From positions 1 to 16,281 of the forward strand of contig CAZYKR010000075.1 in NCBI GenBank assembly GCA_964648005.1: DNA of 16,281 bases. Reading direction: 5' to 3'. Positions within the stretch are counted from its first letter, which is position 1; every line of letters begins with the position of its first letter. Origin of the DNA: JAGQTE01 sp964648005. GTDB taxonomy: Bacteria; Actinomycetota; Acidimicrobiia; Acidimicrobiales; Acidimicrobilacustridaceae. The notes beneath the pieces are model-generated. The model was not told where the DNA came from, did no database searches, and saw only the letters and a list, made by a program, of their open reading frames with translations. The position numbers and the translations under genes are program-made. Of the stretch, positions 6,420-13,734 are shown piece by piece.

Positions 6420-7655
6420 ATGCGACTTCCGGCACCGCTCTCGTTCGTCGCGCGCCTGCGCGCTGCGCTCGGCACCGAGGCCGCCGCGCTGCGGCAGGCC
6501 TTTGCCGCGCTGCTCGTCTCGTCCGGCGGTGACCTCCTCGCCGGCGTCACGCTGGCCGGCATCACGGGGCGGCTCGAGGAGCTGCCGGGGCTGATCATCC
6601 TGATCCCCGCGGCGATCGGCATGCGGGGCAACATCTACGGCGCGCTGGGCAGCCGGCTCGGTACGGCCATCCACACCGGTCAGTTCTCCCTCAGCCGGCG
6701 TCGCGAGACGCTGGTCGGTCAGAACATCTGGGCATCGGGCGTGCTGACCCTCGTCATCGCCGTCGCCATGGCGTTCGCGGCGCGCGCCGTTGCCGGGATC
6801 TTCGGCAACGACTCCATCTCGGTGGCCGACTTCGTGGTGATCTCCGTGCTCGGCGGCGTGCTGAGCTCGATCATCGTCCTCGGCGTCACGCTCGGCGTCG
6901 CCACCCTGGCCGTCCGGCGCAGTTGGGACATGGACAACGTGGCGGCCCCGCTCGTGACGGCGTCCGGGGACATGGTCACGCTGCCGAGCCTGGTGCTGGC
7001 GAGCCTGCTCGTCGGGCTCACCGGCGTCACCGTGGTGGTGGCGGTGCTGTGCGTCATCGCCGCCGCCGTGGCCCTGGTGCTGGCGTGGCGGGCCGAGCAC
7101 GCCGTGCTGCGGCGCATCGTGCGCGAGTCCGTTCCGGTCCTGCTCGTCGCCAGCGCCATCGACATCGCGGCGGGCGTGACGATCGAGCAGCAGCTGGATC
7201 ACCTCATCGCCTACCCCGCCCTGCTGGTGCTCGTCCCGCCGTTCCTCGAGGACACCGGCGCGCTCGGCGGGGTGTTGTCGAGCCGGCTGTCGTCGAAGCT
7301 GCACCTGGGCATCATCGAACCGACGGCGCGCCCGCAGCGCGCCGCGCGCATCGACTTCGCGCTGATCCTGTTGCTGGCGGTCCCGGTGTTCGTGCTGCTG
7401 GCGGTCTCGGCCGACATCGTGGCGTGGGCGTTCGGCATGGCCAGCCCCGGTCCGCTGCGGATGGTGGCGATCGCGCTGGGCGGGGGACTGGTGTCGACGT
7501 TCGTGGCGATGGTCGTGGCGTACTACGGAGCCATCGTCACGGTGCGGCTCGGCCTGGACCCGGACAATCACGGGGTTCCGCTGTTGACCTCCACGCTCGA
7601 TCTGGTCGGCGCGCTGTCGCTCATCGGGGCGATCACGTTGCTGGCCGGCACCTGA
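6420..7655 (+). CDS. MgtE/SLC41-type magnesium transporter with duplicated membrane domain
   Basis: This 411-aa membrane protein is made of two homologous MgtE integral-membrane domains (about residues 30-220 and 235-411), the arrangement of eukaryotic SLC41 carriers. It lacks the cytoplasmic N and CBS domains of classical bacterial MgtE. The duplication is visible in the sequence. An SRL segment preceded by Gly-rich residues recurs (GALGSRLGTAIHTG near 74-87; GGVLSSRLSSKLHLG near 283-297). The signature D-x-D-N-x3-P-L-x-T-x3-D also recurs, at Asp170 to Asp184 and Asp380 to Asp394; the final Asp is in the position of the ion-binding Asp of MgtE. Mg2+ (or another divalent cation) transport is inferred from the family. 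ATG with AGGAG (6402-6406), spacing slightly long. No other start is possible downstream of the in-frame TAA at 6372. Its 3' end overlaps the convergent glycosyltransferase gene. Confidence 0.88.
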   Translation: MRLPAPLSFVARLRAALGTEAAALRQAFAALLVSSGGDLLAGVTLAGITGRLEELPGLIILIPAAIGMRGNIYGALGSRLGTAIHTGQFSLSRRRETLVGQNIWASGVLTLVIAVAMAFAARAVAGIFGNDSISVADFVVISVLGGVLSSIIVLGVTLGVATLAVRRSWDMDNVAAPLVTASGDMVTLPSLVLASLLVGLTGVTVVVAVLCVIAAAVALVLAWRAEHAVLRRIVRESVPVLLVASAIDIAAGVTIEQQLDHLIAYPALLVLVPPFLEDTGALGGVLSSRLSSKLHLGIIEPTARPQRAARIDFALILLLAVPVFVLLAVSADIVAWAFGMASPGPLRMVAIALGGGLVSTFVAMVVAYYGAIVTVRLGLDPDNHGVPLLTSTLDLVGALSLIGAITLLAGT

Positions 7656-8815
7656 GCACCCGTGCGCGCCCAGCCGGCGAGCTGGGCCATGCCGATGGCG
7701 AAGATCGCCACCAGCAGGCCGTTGCGCACCAGCACCGGCCCGACGCCGAGCATGCCGCCCTCGATCTGGTCGAGGATGAACAGCATCCCCAGCGTGGACG
7801 CGGCGACGGCCGCCAAGGTGAGCGCCCCGAGCAGCCGGTCACCGGCGGCGACGAGGATCGCCGCCCACGGCACGAGCCACAGCAGGTACTGCGGCGAGAT
7901 GATCGGCGCGAACACCAGCAGGCTGGTGATGGCGACGAGCGGCGCCAGGCCGAACGTGATGTGGTCGCCGGCCCCGGCCCGGCGGCGCCGGTCGGCGAGG
8001 ACCCATGCCAAGGCCGCGCCGCCGAACGAGAGCACGGTGAGCGTCGGACGGCTCCAACCAGGCATCACGCCGGTGCGCCAGGCGCCGGACTCGACCTTGG
8101 CGCGCTCGGGAGCCAGGGCGTGCACGACGATGCCGGGCAGGCTCTCGATCTGCCAGCCGGTGGCGCCGCGGAACGAAAACACCTCGATCGGTCCAGCAGT
8201 GCCGGCCCACAGCACCCAGCCCGCCACCAGCGCGACGCTGGCGGCCATCCATGCCCCGAGGGCCCGTCCGCGCCGCTCGACGAGGAACGCGCCGCCGAGC
8301 ACGATCGGCCAGGCCTTGGCCAGCACGGCGGCGGCCGTGACCACGCCGGCCGGAAGGTCGTGGCGTTTGCGCAGCAAGGCCATACCGCCGGTCGCCAACG
8401 CCACGGCCACCAGGTCCACGCGGAAGTACGGGAACGGGTAGAGCAGGAACGGCGTGCCGAGCACCAGGTAGGCGAGCAGTGCGGCGCGGCCCCATGCCCA
8501 CCACAGCACGGCTGCGGTCACCAGCTCCAGCGCCAGCTGGGACCAGCCGAGCTTCCACAGCATGGCGACCGGGTCCAGGTCGTCGACGGCGACGATGGCG
8601 ACCAGCGCTCCGGGCGGGTACTCGACGGCGAAGTCCTCGTACGGGGTGCCCTCGGCGAAGGCGATCTCGTGATAGCGGCGGGCGTCGCCGCCCAGGATGC
8701 TGCCGGGTGCTTCCTGGCCGCTGCCGAGCGCGAGCACCAACGAGAGCACCCGCAGGCCGATCAGCACCGCGACGACGGGCCAGAACCACCGCCGGCGCGT
8801 GGCGGCGTCAGCCAC
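7568..8815 (-). CDS. GT87-like (DUF2029) membrane glycosyltransferase
   Basis: This 415-aa polytopic membrane protein of the GT-C type most resembles the glycosyltransferase 87 family of polyprenol-phosphate-sugar mannosyltransferases. After the first membrane segment the extracytoplasmic loop has GDARRYHEIA (43-52) with the likely catalytic Asp, and the EYPPG motif (65-69) characteristic of these enzymes. Later landmarks are FPYFRVDL and a KAWP motif, plus SPQYLLWLVPW near the C-terminal third. Donor and acceptor are inferred as lipid-linked sugar and an envelope glycan. GTG at 8815 is the start; it overlaps the stop of the upstream LLM gene by 8 bp, suggesting translational coupling. The last 29 codons lie antisense to the transporter gene and look like a non-conserved tail (VPASNVIAPMSDSA and onward). 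Confidence 0.85.
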   Translation of the reverse strand: MADAATRRRWFWPVVAVLIGLRVLSLVLALGSGQEAPGSILGGDARRYHEIAFAEGTPYEDFAVEYPPGALVAIVAVDDLDPVAMLWKLGWSQLALELVTAAVLWWAWGRAALLAYLVLGTPFLLYPFPYFRVDLVAVALATGGMALLRKRHDLPAGVVTAAAVLAKAWPIVLGGAFLVERRGRALGAWMAASVALVAGWVLWAGTAGPIEVFSFRGATGWQIESLPGIVVHALAPERAKVESGAWRTGVMPGWSRPTLTVLSFGGAALAWVLADRRRRAGAGDHITFGLAPLVAITSLLVFAPIISPQYLLWLVPWAAILVAAGDRLLGALTLAAVAASTLGMLFILDQIEGGMLGVGPVLVRNGLLVAIFAIGMAQLAGWARTGAQVPASNVIAPMSDSAPTRSSVEVNSGTP

Positions 8816-9698
8816 GCCATGCCCCGACGGCGGCGACCGTGGCGTCGATGCACGCGGGGTCGACCGTGCCGGGCACGAGGATGGCCTCGTCGCAGACGCC
8901 CGTCGCCGCCAGCGCTTCGAGCGCGGCGCCGACCCGGCCGGCCGACGACAGCACGGCGGTGGCGGCCATCGCCTCGGCGATCGCCGTGCCGAAGATGGCG
9001 AGGTACTCGTTGGCGAAGCGGTCCAGCACGGCCGGTGCGTCGGGACCGAGGGCGTAGAAGCACGCCACCCGAAGCCGCGGCGGAGCCTCGCGCCCCGCAG
9101 CCGACCAGGCGTCGGCCGCCATCGACGCCGCGTCGCGTACCTCGGAGGGGTCGAGGCTCATCGAGAAGCCCGAGATGCCTTCGGCCCACCGAGCGGCCCG
9201 CGCCATCGCCTTGGGACCCATGGCGCCGGCGTACAGCGGCGGTCCGCCCGGCTGCACGCAGGGGGGACCCAACGGCGGCGCGTCGGGCACCGGCGGGTCG
9301 CCCGCCCACAGGCGGCGTAGCTCGGCGACCTGATCGTCGAGGCGCTGATGGCGTCGCGCCGTGGAGGCGTCGAGGGCGGCGTAGTCCTGGCCCCGCCCGC
9401 CGACGCCGAGGCCGACGTCGAGCCGCCCGCCGGAGAGCAGGTCGAGCGTCGCCAGCTGCTTGGCGAGCAGCGTCGTGGCGTGCCAGGGGGCGATGACCAG
9501 GTTGGCGAAGACGCGCACCCGGTGCGTCGCCGCCGTGGCGGCGGCGAGCGTCGTGAGCATCTCCACGTTGCGGAACGTGATGCGCTCGCCGCACGAGATG
9601 CTGGAGAACGGTCCGTCGTCGATGGCGGCGCTCCAACGCCCCAGTGTGTCCGGCTGCCAGCCGTCCGCCATGGTCGGCAGTGCGATGCCTACGTCCAT
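8808..9698 (-). CDS. LLM class flavin-dependent oxidoreductase
   Basis: This is a luciferase-like monooxygenase-family TIM-barrel enzyme of 296 aa that uses FMN or coenzyme F420. It starts MDVGIALP, matching the usual beta-1 strand of the family, followed by helix and strand segments ending in RVRVFANLVIAPWH. The LATLDLLSGGRLDVGLGVGG segment with its conserved SGGR and GxG is a hallmark. PLYAGAMGPKAMARAARWAEG is the usual phosphate-binding region. Which flavin and substrate are used cannot be read. I chose ATG at 9698 over a GTG eight codons upstream because the protein then begins exactly at the conserved strand and the -10-like hexamer lies just ahead of it. It is the first gene of a minus-strand pair with the glycosyltransferase and diverges from terC. 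Confidence 0.9.
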   Translation of the reverse strand: MDVGIALPTMADGWQPDTLGRWSAAIDDGPFSSISCGERITFRNVEMLTTLAAATAATHRVRVFANLVIAPWHATTLLAKQLATLDLLSGGRLDVGLGVGGRGQDYAALDASTARRHQRLDDQVAELRRLWAGDPPVPDAPPLGPPCVQPGGPPLYAGAMGPKAMARAARWAEGISGFSMSLDPSEVRDAASMAADAWSAAGREAPPRLRVACFYALGPDAPAVLDRFANEYLAIFGTAIAEAMAATAVLSSAGRVGAALEALAATGVCDEAILVPGTVDPACIDATVAAVGAWRG

Positions 9699-9705
9699 CC
9701 GGGCG

Positions 9706-9711
9706 AGGTTA
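9706..9711 (-). promoter_or_regulatory. Putative -10 hexamer TAACCT implying a leaderless mRNA
   Basis: On the minus strand TAACCT (read 9711 to 9706) ends seven bases before the ATG of the LLM gene. With normal -10 to +1 spacing, transcription would start at or within a base of the A of the ATG, giving a leaderless transcript. Leaderless mRNAs are common in actinobacteria. There is no Shine-Dalgarno sequence in this short space, consistent with the idea. Confidence 0.4.
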
Positions 9712-9757
9712 GGGCAGGGCACCGGAGGGCATCGCCATTGCGCGAGACTCGTCCGCC

Positions 9758-10765
9758 GTGCCCATCTCCATGCTCGTCGCGGCGTCTGAAGCGGCGCCGC
9801 CTGGCAGCGACATCGTCGTCTCGCCCGTGGCGTGGGTGGCGTTCCTCGCCTTCACCGCGGTGCTGATCGCCATCGATCTGGTCCTGCACCGCGACGACCA
9901 CGAGATCTCGTTCAAGGAGGCTGCGGTCAGCTCGGCGGTGTGGATCGCCCTGGGCGTGTCGTTCACCTTCGTCATGTGGGCCTGGCTCGGCGGGGACGCC
10001 GCCACCCAGTACATCACCGGTTACGTGATCGAGAAGAGCCTGTCCGTCGACAACGTCTTCGTGTGGGCGGTGATCCTGGGCTACTTCGCCGTCCCCAAGC
10101 ACCTGCAGCACCGCGTCCTGTTCTGGGGGATCTTCGGCGCCCTCGTCCTGCGGTTCGTGTTCATCTTCGCCGGCATCGCCCTGCTGAACCAGCTCGAGTG
10201 GCTGATCTTCGTCTTCGGCGGCTTCTTGCTGTTCACGGCGTGGCGGGTGGCGACCCACGACGAGGGCGAGATCCACCCCGAGCAGAACCCGGTGCTCAAG
10301 CTGATGCGCCGCACCATCCCGGTCACGGCCGACTACGAAGGACGGCACTTCTTCGTGCGGCGCGACCTGCGTCGCTTCGCCACGCCGCTGTTCGTGGTGC
10401 TGGTGATGGTCGAGCTCACCGACGTGGTGTTCGCCGTCGACTCGATCCCGGCGATCCTGGCGGTGAGCCGGAGCCAGTTCGTGGTCTTCAGCTCCAACGT
10501 CTTCGCCATCTTGGGGCTGCGCTCGCTGTACTTCCTGCTCGCTGGCGCCGCCGACCGGCTGGTGTACCTCAACGTCGGGCTGGGGATCATCCTGGCGTTT
10601 GTCGGGGTGAAGATGATCGCCAGCCACTGGTATCACTTGCCGACGCTGCTGTCGTTGGCCTTCATCGCTGTCGTGCTGACGGTGACGGTGGTGGCGTCGT
10701 TGCGGGCGACGGCCGATGATCATGTGAGTGCGGGTGAGCCGCAGGAGGGGCAGGCACATGACTGA
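9758..10765 (+). CDS. TerC family membrane protein (Alx-like metal transporter)
   Basis: This 335-aa protein of the TerC family has about eight to nine membrane segments. The two signature acidic motifs are present: EKSLSVDNVFV (92-102) and ELTDVVFAVDSIPA (219-232), with the Asp residues thought to bind the transported metal. A cytoplasmic loop of about 50 residues (166-207) separates the halves. Characterised relatives (Alx and MeeF/MeeY-type proteins) export Mn2+, some at the site of exported metalloenzymes; tellurium resistance is the historical name. Substrate here is inferred. GTG 9758 is called; ATG 9770 (Met5) is an alternative. Neither has a near Shine-Dalgarno, while GGAGGG at 9724-9729 sits 7 nt before an in-frame ATT (9737). 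The stress-protein gene overlaps its end by 8 bp. Confidence 0.92.
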   Translation: MPISMLVAASEAAPPGSDIVVSPVAWVAFLAFTAVLIAIDLVLHRDDHEISFKEAAVSSAVWIALGVSFTFVMWAWLGGDAATQYITGYVIEKSLSVDNVFVWAVILGYFAVPKHLQHRVLFWGIFGALVLRFVFIFAGIALLNQLEWLIFVFGGFLLFTAWRVATHDEGEIHPEQNPVLKLMRRTIPVTADYEGRHFFVRRDLRRFATPLFVVLVMVELTDVVFAVDSIPAILAVSRSQFVVFSSNVFAILGLRSLYFLLAGAADRLVYLNVGLGIILAFVGVKMIASHWYHLPTLLSLAFIAVVLTVTVVASLRATADDHVSAGEPQEGQAHD

Positions 10766-11201
10766 CGACACGTTCCGGACGATCGTGGTGGGCTCCGACG
10801 GGTCCGCCGGCGCGGCGAAGGCCGTGGCCTGGGCGGCGACGCTCGGCGCCCAGACCGGCTGCACGGTCGTGCTGCTGCACGCCTTCGAACCGCTGGCGGA
10901 GCTCGACCACGAGCCCGGCATCGACTTCGCCACGATCCGCGATCGGCGTCTCGACGAGATGACCGAGCAGTGGGCGGCGCCGTTGGTGGACGCCGGGGTG
11001 GCGCACCGCACCGTGCTGGTCGAGGACCGGCCGATCGAGGCGCTGGTGGACACGGCGCGCGAGCAGCACGCCGATCTCGTGGTGATCGGTTCCCACGGCC
11101 GGTCCGGTTGGCGCGAGCGGGTCTTCGGCTCCGTCGCCACCGGCCTGCCGGGGCGGTTGGACTGCGCCGTGGCCATCGTCCCGACCGATCCCCACTCGTG
11201 A
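10758..11201 (+). CDS. Universal stress protein (UspA family), ATP-binding type
   Basis: This is a 147-aa single-domain Usp. It begins with the FRTIVVGSDGS strand and loop containing Asp14, which contacts the adenine in ATP-binding members. It also has the complete nucleotide motif G-2x-G-9x-G-S: Gly111, Gly114, Gly124-Ser125. It ends with the conserved CAVAIVP strand. Such proteins bind ATP and modulate stress or energy-limited states; the precise target varies. ATG 10758 is preferred because of GGAGG at 10744-10748, nine bases upstream, and because the protein then has the normal N-terminus. It overlaps the TerC gene by 8 bp and is presumably translated from the same mRNA, suggesting a linked metal or stress response. 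Confidence 0.95.
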   Translation: MTDDTFRTIVVGSDGSAGAAKAVAWAATLGAQTGCTVVLLHAFEPLAELDHEPGIDFATIRDRRLDEMTEQWAAPLVDAGVAHRTVLVEDRPIEALVDTAREQHADLVVIGSHGRSGWRERVFGSVATGLPGRLDCAVAIVPTDPHS

Positions 11202-11223
11202 GCACCGCTCCGCCACGGTTCGC

Positions 11224-11251
11224 TTGGCCGTCCGCCCGGGAGCACTAAGGT
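11224..11251 (+). promoter_or_regulatory. Putative promoter of the neocarzinostatin-repeat gene
   Basis: TTGGCC (11224-11229) and TAAGGT (11246-11251) are separated by 16 bp, close to the spacing of a housekeeping -35/-10 pair. The site lies 47 bp before the start codon, in the 97-bp gap after the stress-protein gene. The rest of that gap shows no terminator. Confidence 0.5.
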
Positions 11252-11298
11252 CGGTGTCGCTGCACCGGTGGGGTGCTGCGGGGGGATGGGAGCGGTCC

Positions 11299-13716
11299 AT
11301 GGGTGCAACGCTGCGTCGCGGACGTGTCGTGCGAGTGTCGGTGGTGGCGATCGTCGTGACGGCGGCAGCGGTGCTCGGGATCGGCGCGCCGGCGAGTGCG
11401 GTCGTGACCCTGAGCGCCACGCCGTCGACGAACCTGGTGGACGGTCAGAACGTGCAGGTCACGATGAGCGGGCTGCCGGCGCACTTCCCGTCGGCGGGGA
11501 TCATCCAGTGCGTCGGCGTTCCGGCCTCGAACACCTGCGACTCCTCGAGCCTGATGTGGGCAGGGGCGGACGGCTCCGGCAACGCCTCACAGCCGTACAC
11601 GGTGTCGGCGATGCTCTCGACGACCGCCCACGGGGTGGTGGACTGTCGGACGCCGCCGCTCGGGCTCGACTGCGTGATCGCCGGTGGCACCGACATCGAC
11701 AACCTCGGGGTGCAGGTCGTGACCTTCGACCCGGTCGGGCCGCTGCGCCCGCCCCCGACGCTGGTCGCCAACCCCTCGACGAACCTGGTGAACGATCAGC
11801 TGGTCGGGGTCACCGGTTCGGGGTACACGGTCGGAACGTCGGTGTACGTGCTGCAATGCGACACCGCGACCTCGACGCTGTGCCGCGGGGCGTCGATCCA
11901 GCCCATCGTGGTCGCCGGGGATCAGTCGATCACCGGAGCGGTGCAGGTGCGCGCGCAGTACGTCGTCGGCAACACCCTCGTCGACTGCCAGGCGGCTCCA
12001 GGCGCCTGTGAGCTGCGCGTTCCGGGCCTCGCCCCGCACCTGGCCGGGGTGGCTTCGATCAGCTTCGATCCGCTGGCACCGCCGACCCCCATGCCGACCA
12101 TGACCGTCACGCCGGACACCGGGCTCGTCGATCTGCAGACCGTCTCGGTGACCGGGGCGTCGTTCCCGACGACCTGGACGCCGTCTCCTGGGTCCGGTGT
12201 GCCACCGGTGATGATCTCGCAGTGCCTGACGGCGGCGCCGTACTCGTGCCAGACCGCCGGCATGGCCGTCCCTGACCCAACCGGTGCCTTCACGGTGTCG
12301 ATCGATGTGCGCGCCGCGCTCTACAGCTACAGCGACGACATGATCCACGACTGCCGGGTCGCCCCGAACACGTGCCGGCTGGTCGGGACCTCCTACGGGG
12401 ACTACGACGTGGCGGCGTTCACGCCGCTGGCGTTCGATCCGAGCGCCCCGCTCGCCCCGCCGCCCTCGCTGGTGGCCACGCCGAGCACCGGGCTGCTCGA
12501 CGGGCAGATCATCGATGTCACGGGCAGCAACTTCATTGGGGAGAACTACGGACCCGGCACCCCGATCGCCGTGCCTGACGACGGTGCCGATCAACCGTTG
12601 CGCTGGAACGAGCGGCTCGGCGGGTTCACGCCCGACCTGGCGGCGATGGGCGCCGTCGGCGACGTCGGCCCCGAGAAGCTCGCCACACCCGGCTACACCA
12701 CGGTCGTGCAGTGCGTGACCGGCGAGCCGTCGTGGACCGGTTGCGACTACGGCACGGCGGCCGGCATGGCCTTCGACGCCGGCGGCAACCTGGCCGGACG
12801 GGTCCAGGTGCACGCCGTGCTCACGCTGATCGACGACGGCGGCAACGTCTCGACCGCCGACTGCCGCAGCACGGCCTGCGAGCTGCGGGCGGGCACGTTG
12901 GGGAACCCCTTGCTCGAAGCGATCGAGCCGATCGCCTTCGACCCTGGCGCGCCGCTGGCGCCACCGCCGACGATCTCCGTCGATCCGGCGCTCGACCTCG
13001 TCGACGGCCAGCAGGTCACCGTCCGCGGTGAGCACTTCTGGTGGTTCGAGGCCGGATCGTCGACGACGCTGGTCGAGTGCGGCGCCACCCCGCCGGACCT
13101 CCCGGGCTCCTGCCCGTCGAGCATGACCCTCGGTGGCGCCCCGGTTGCCGAGGACGGCTCGTTCGTGACGACGGTCCGCGTGGCGAACGGTCTCGGCGGC
13201 GTCGGCGGGATCGACTGCCGCACGGCCGTCGGTGCCTGCCGCGTGGTGGCCTTCACGTACGGACCGGGCGACGATCCGCCGGCGGCCGACCTTGGGTTCG
13301 ACCCGAACGCGCCGCTCTTGCCGCTGCCCGAGGCGACGGTGTCGCCGTCGACGAACCTCGCCGTCGGGCAGCAGGTCACGGTGACCGGACGATGGTTCAC
13401 GTCAGCGGACACCGTCGAGGTCGTGCAGTGCGCCGACCGCTGGCTGCTCACGCCGATCGCCTGCGATGACGCCACCGCCGTGACGACCACGACGGACGAT
13501 CTCGGTCGTGCGGCGGCGACGTTCACCCTGCAGGGCTCACTGACGCTGCGCGATGGAACCCCGGTCGACTGCACCACCGAGGACTGCGCCGTGCTGGTGC
13601 GCAACCCGGAGGTGTTCGGTGAGGTGGCATGGGTGCCAATCGGCATGCTGGCGACGTCGGCGAACGGACCGACGGCACCGCCGCCGGCGGTGGTCAGCCC
13701 GAACTTCGCCGGCTGA
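11299..13716 (+). CDS. Secreted protein of six tandem neocarzinostatin-like domains
   Basis: This 805-aa exported protein has a signal peptide: Arg-rich N-terminus, hydrophobic core at 13-30 and an ASA cleavage motif at 32-34. The rest is six repeats of an Ig-like beta fold resembling neocarzinostatin-family apoproteins, at about residues 37-153, 154-266, 267-389, 390-557, 558-677 and 678-805. Each opens with a P-S/D-T-x-L-V-D-x-Q-x-V-x-V-T-G-like strand. Each has four cysteines in the order QC...C...DC...C (24 in total, probably two disulfides per domain) and closes with a FDP-x-AP proline-rich linker; the last linker is degenerate. Known family members bind enediyne chromophores; tandem versions are uncharacterised and may be adhesive or ligand-binding. 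ATG 11299 is chosen from the signal peptide and GGGAG at 11288-11292. No LPXTG motif or C-terminal membrane anchor is present. Confidence 0.85.
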   Translation: MGATLRRGRVVRVSVVAIVVTAAAVLGIGAPASAVVTLSATPSTNLVDGQNVQVTMSGLPAHFPSAGIIQCVGVPASNTCDSSSLMWAGADGSGNASQPYTVSAMLSTTAHGVVDCRTPPLGLDCVIAGGTDIDNLGVQVVTFDPVGPLRPPPTLVANPSTNLVNDQLVGVTGSGYTVGTSVYVLQCDTATSTLCRGASIQPIVVAGDQSITGAVQVRAQYVVGNTLVDCQAAPGACELRVPGLAPHLAGVASISFDPLAPPTPMPTMTVTPDTGLVDLQTVSVTGASFPTTWTPSPGSGVPPVMISQCLTAAPYSCQTAGMAVPDPTGAFTVSIDVRAALYSYSDDMIHDCRVAPNTCRLVGTSYGDYDVAAFTPLAFDPSAPLAPPPSLVATPSTGLLDGQIIDVTGSNFIGENYGPGTPIAVPDDGADQPLRWNERLGGFTPDLAAMGAVGDVGPEKLATPGYTTVVQCVTGEPSWTGCDYGTAAGMAFDAGGNLAGRVQVHAVLTLIDDGGNVSTADCRSTACELRAGTLGNPLLEAIEPIAFDPGAPLAPPPTISVDPALDLVDGQQVTVRGEHFWWFEAGSSTTLVECGATPPDLPGSCPSSMTLGGAPVAEDGSFVTTVRVANGLGGVGGIDCRTAVGACRVVAFTYGPGDDPPAADLGFDPNAPLLPLPEATVSPSTNLAVGQQVTVTGRWFTSADTVEVVQCADRWLLTPIACDDATAVTTTTDDLGRAAATFTLQGSLTLRDGTPVDCTTEDCAVLVRNPEVFGEVAWVPIGMLATSANGPTAPPPAVVSPNFAG

Positions 13717-13734
13717 ACGGCCGCGCCGCGTCGG

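Noticed and set aside
6386..6532. A GTG at 6386 just after TAAGGT that could start a leaderless 48-residue peptide ahead of the transporter gene
   Set aside because: The peptide is Arg/Ala-rich, overlaps the transporter gene in another frame and has no features of a real leader peptide.
6923..9496. An 857-codon plus-strand open frame running over the end of the Mg2+ transporter gene, the glycosyltransferase and most of the LLM gene
   Set aside because: Its translation is Arg/Gly/Ala/Pro-rich with no domain, and it lies over three genes with clear family motifs in other frames. Long empty frames are expected at this GC content.
9689..11308. A 539-codon minus-strand open frame opposite terC and the stress-protein gene
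   Set aside because: The product is His/Asp/Glu/Arg-rich low-complexity sequence typical of the antisense of a membrane-protein gene. The plus-strand proteins are unmistakable.
11587..13035. A 482-codon minus-strand open frame within the neocarzinostatin-repeat gene
   Set aside because: Composition-driven shadow: no motif, no ribosome binding site, and the plus strand encodes regular repeats with matched cysteines.
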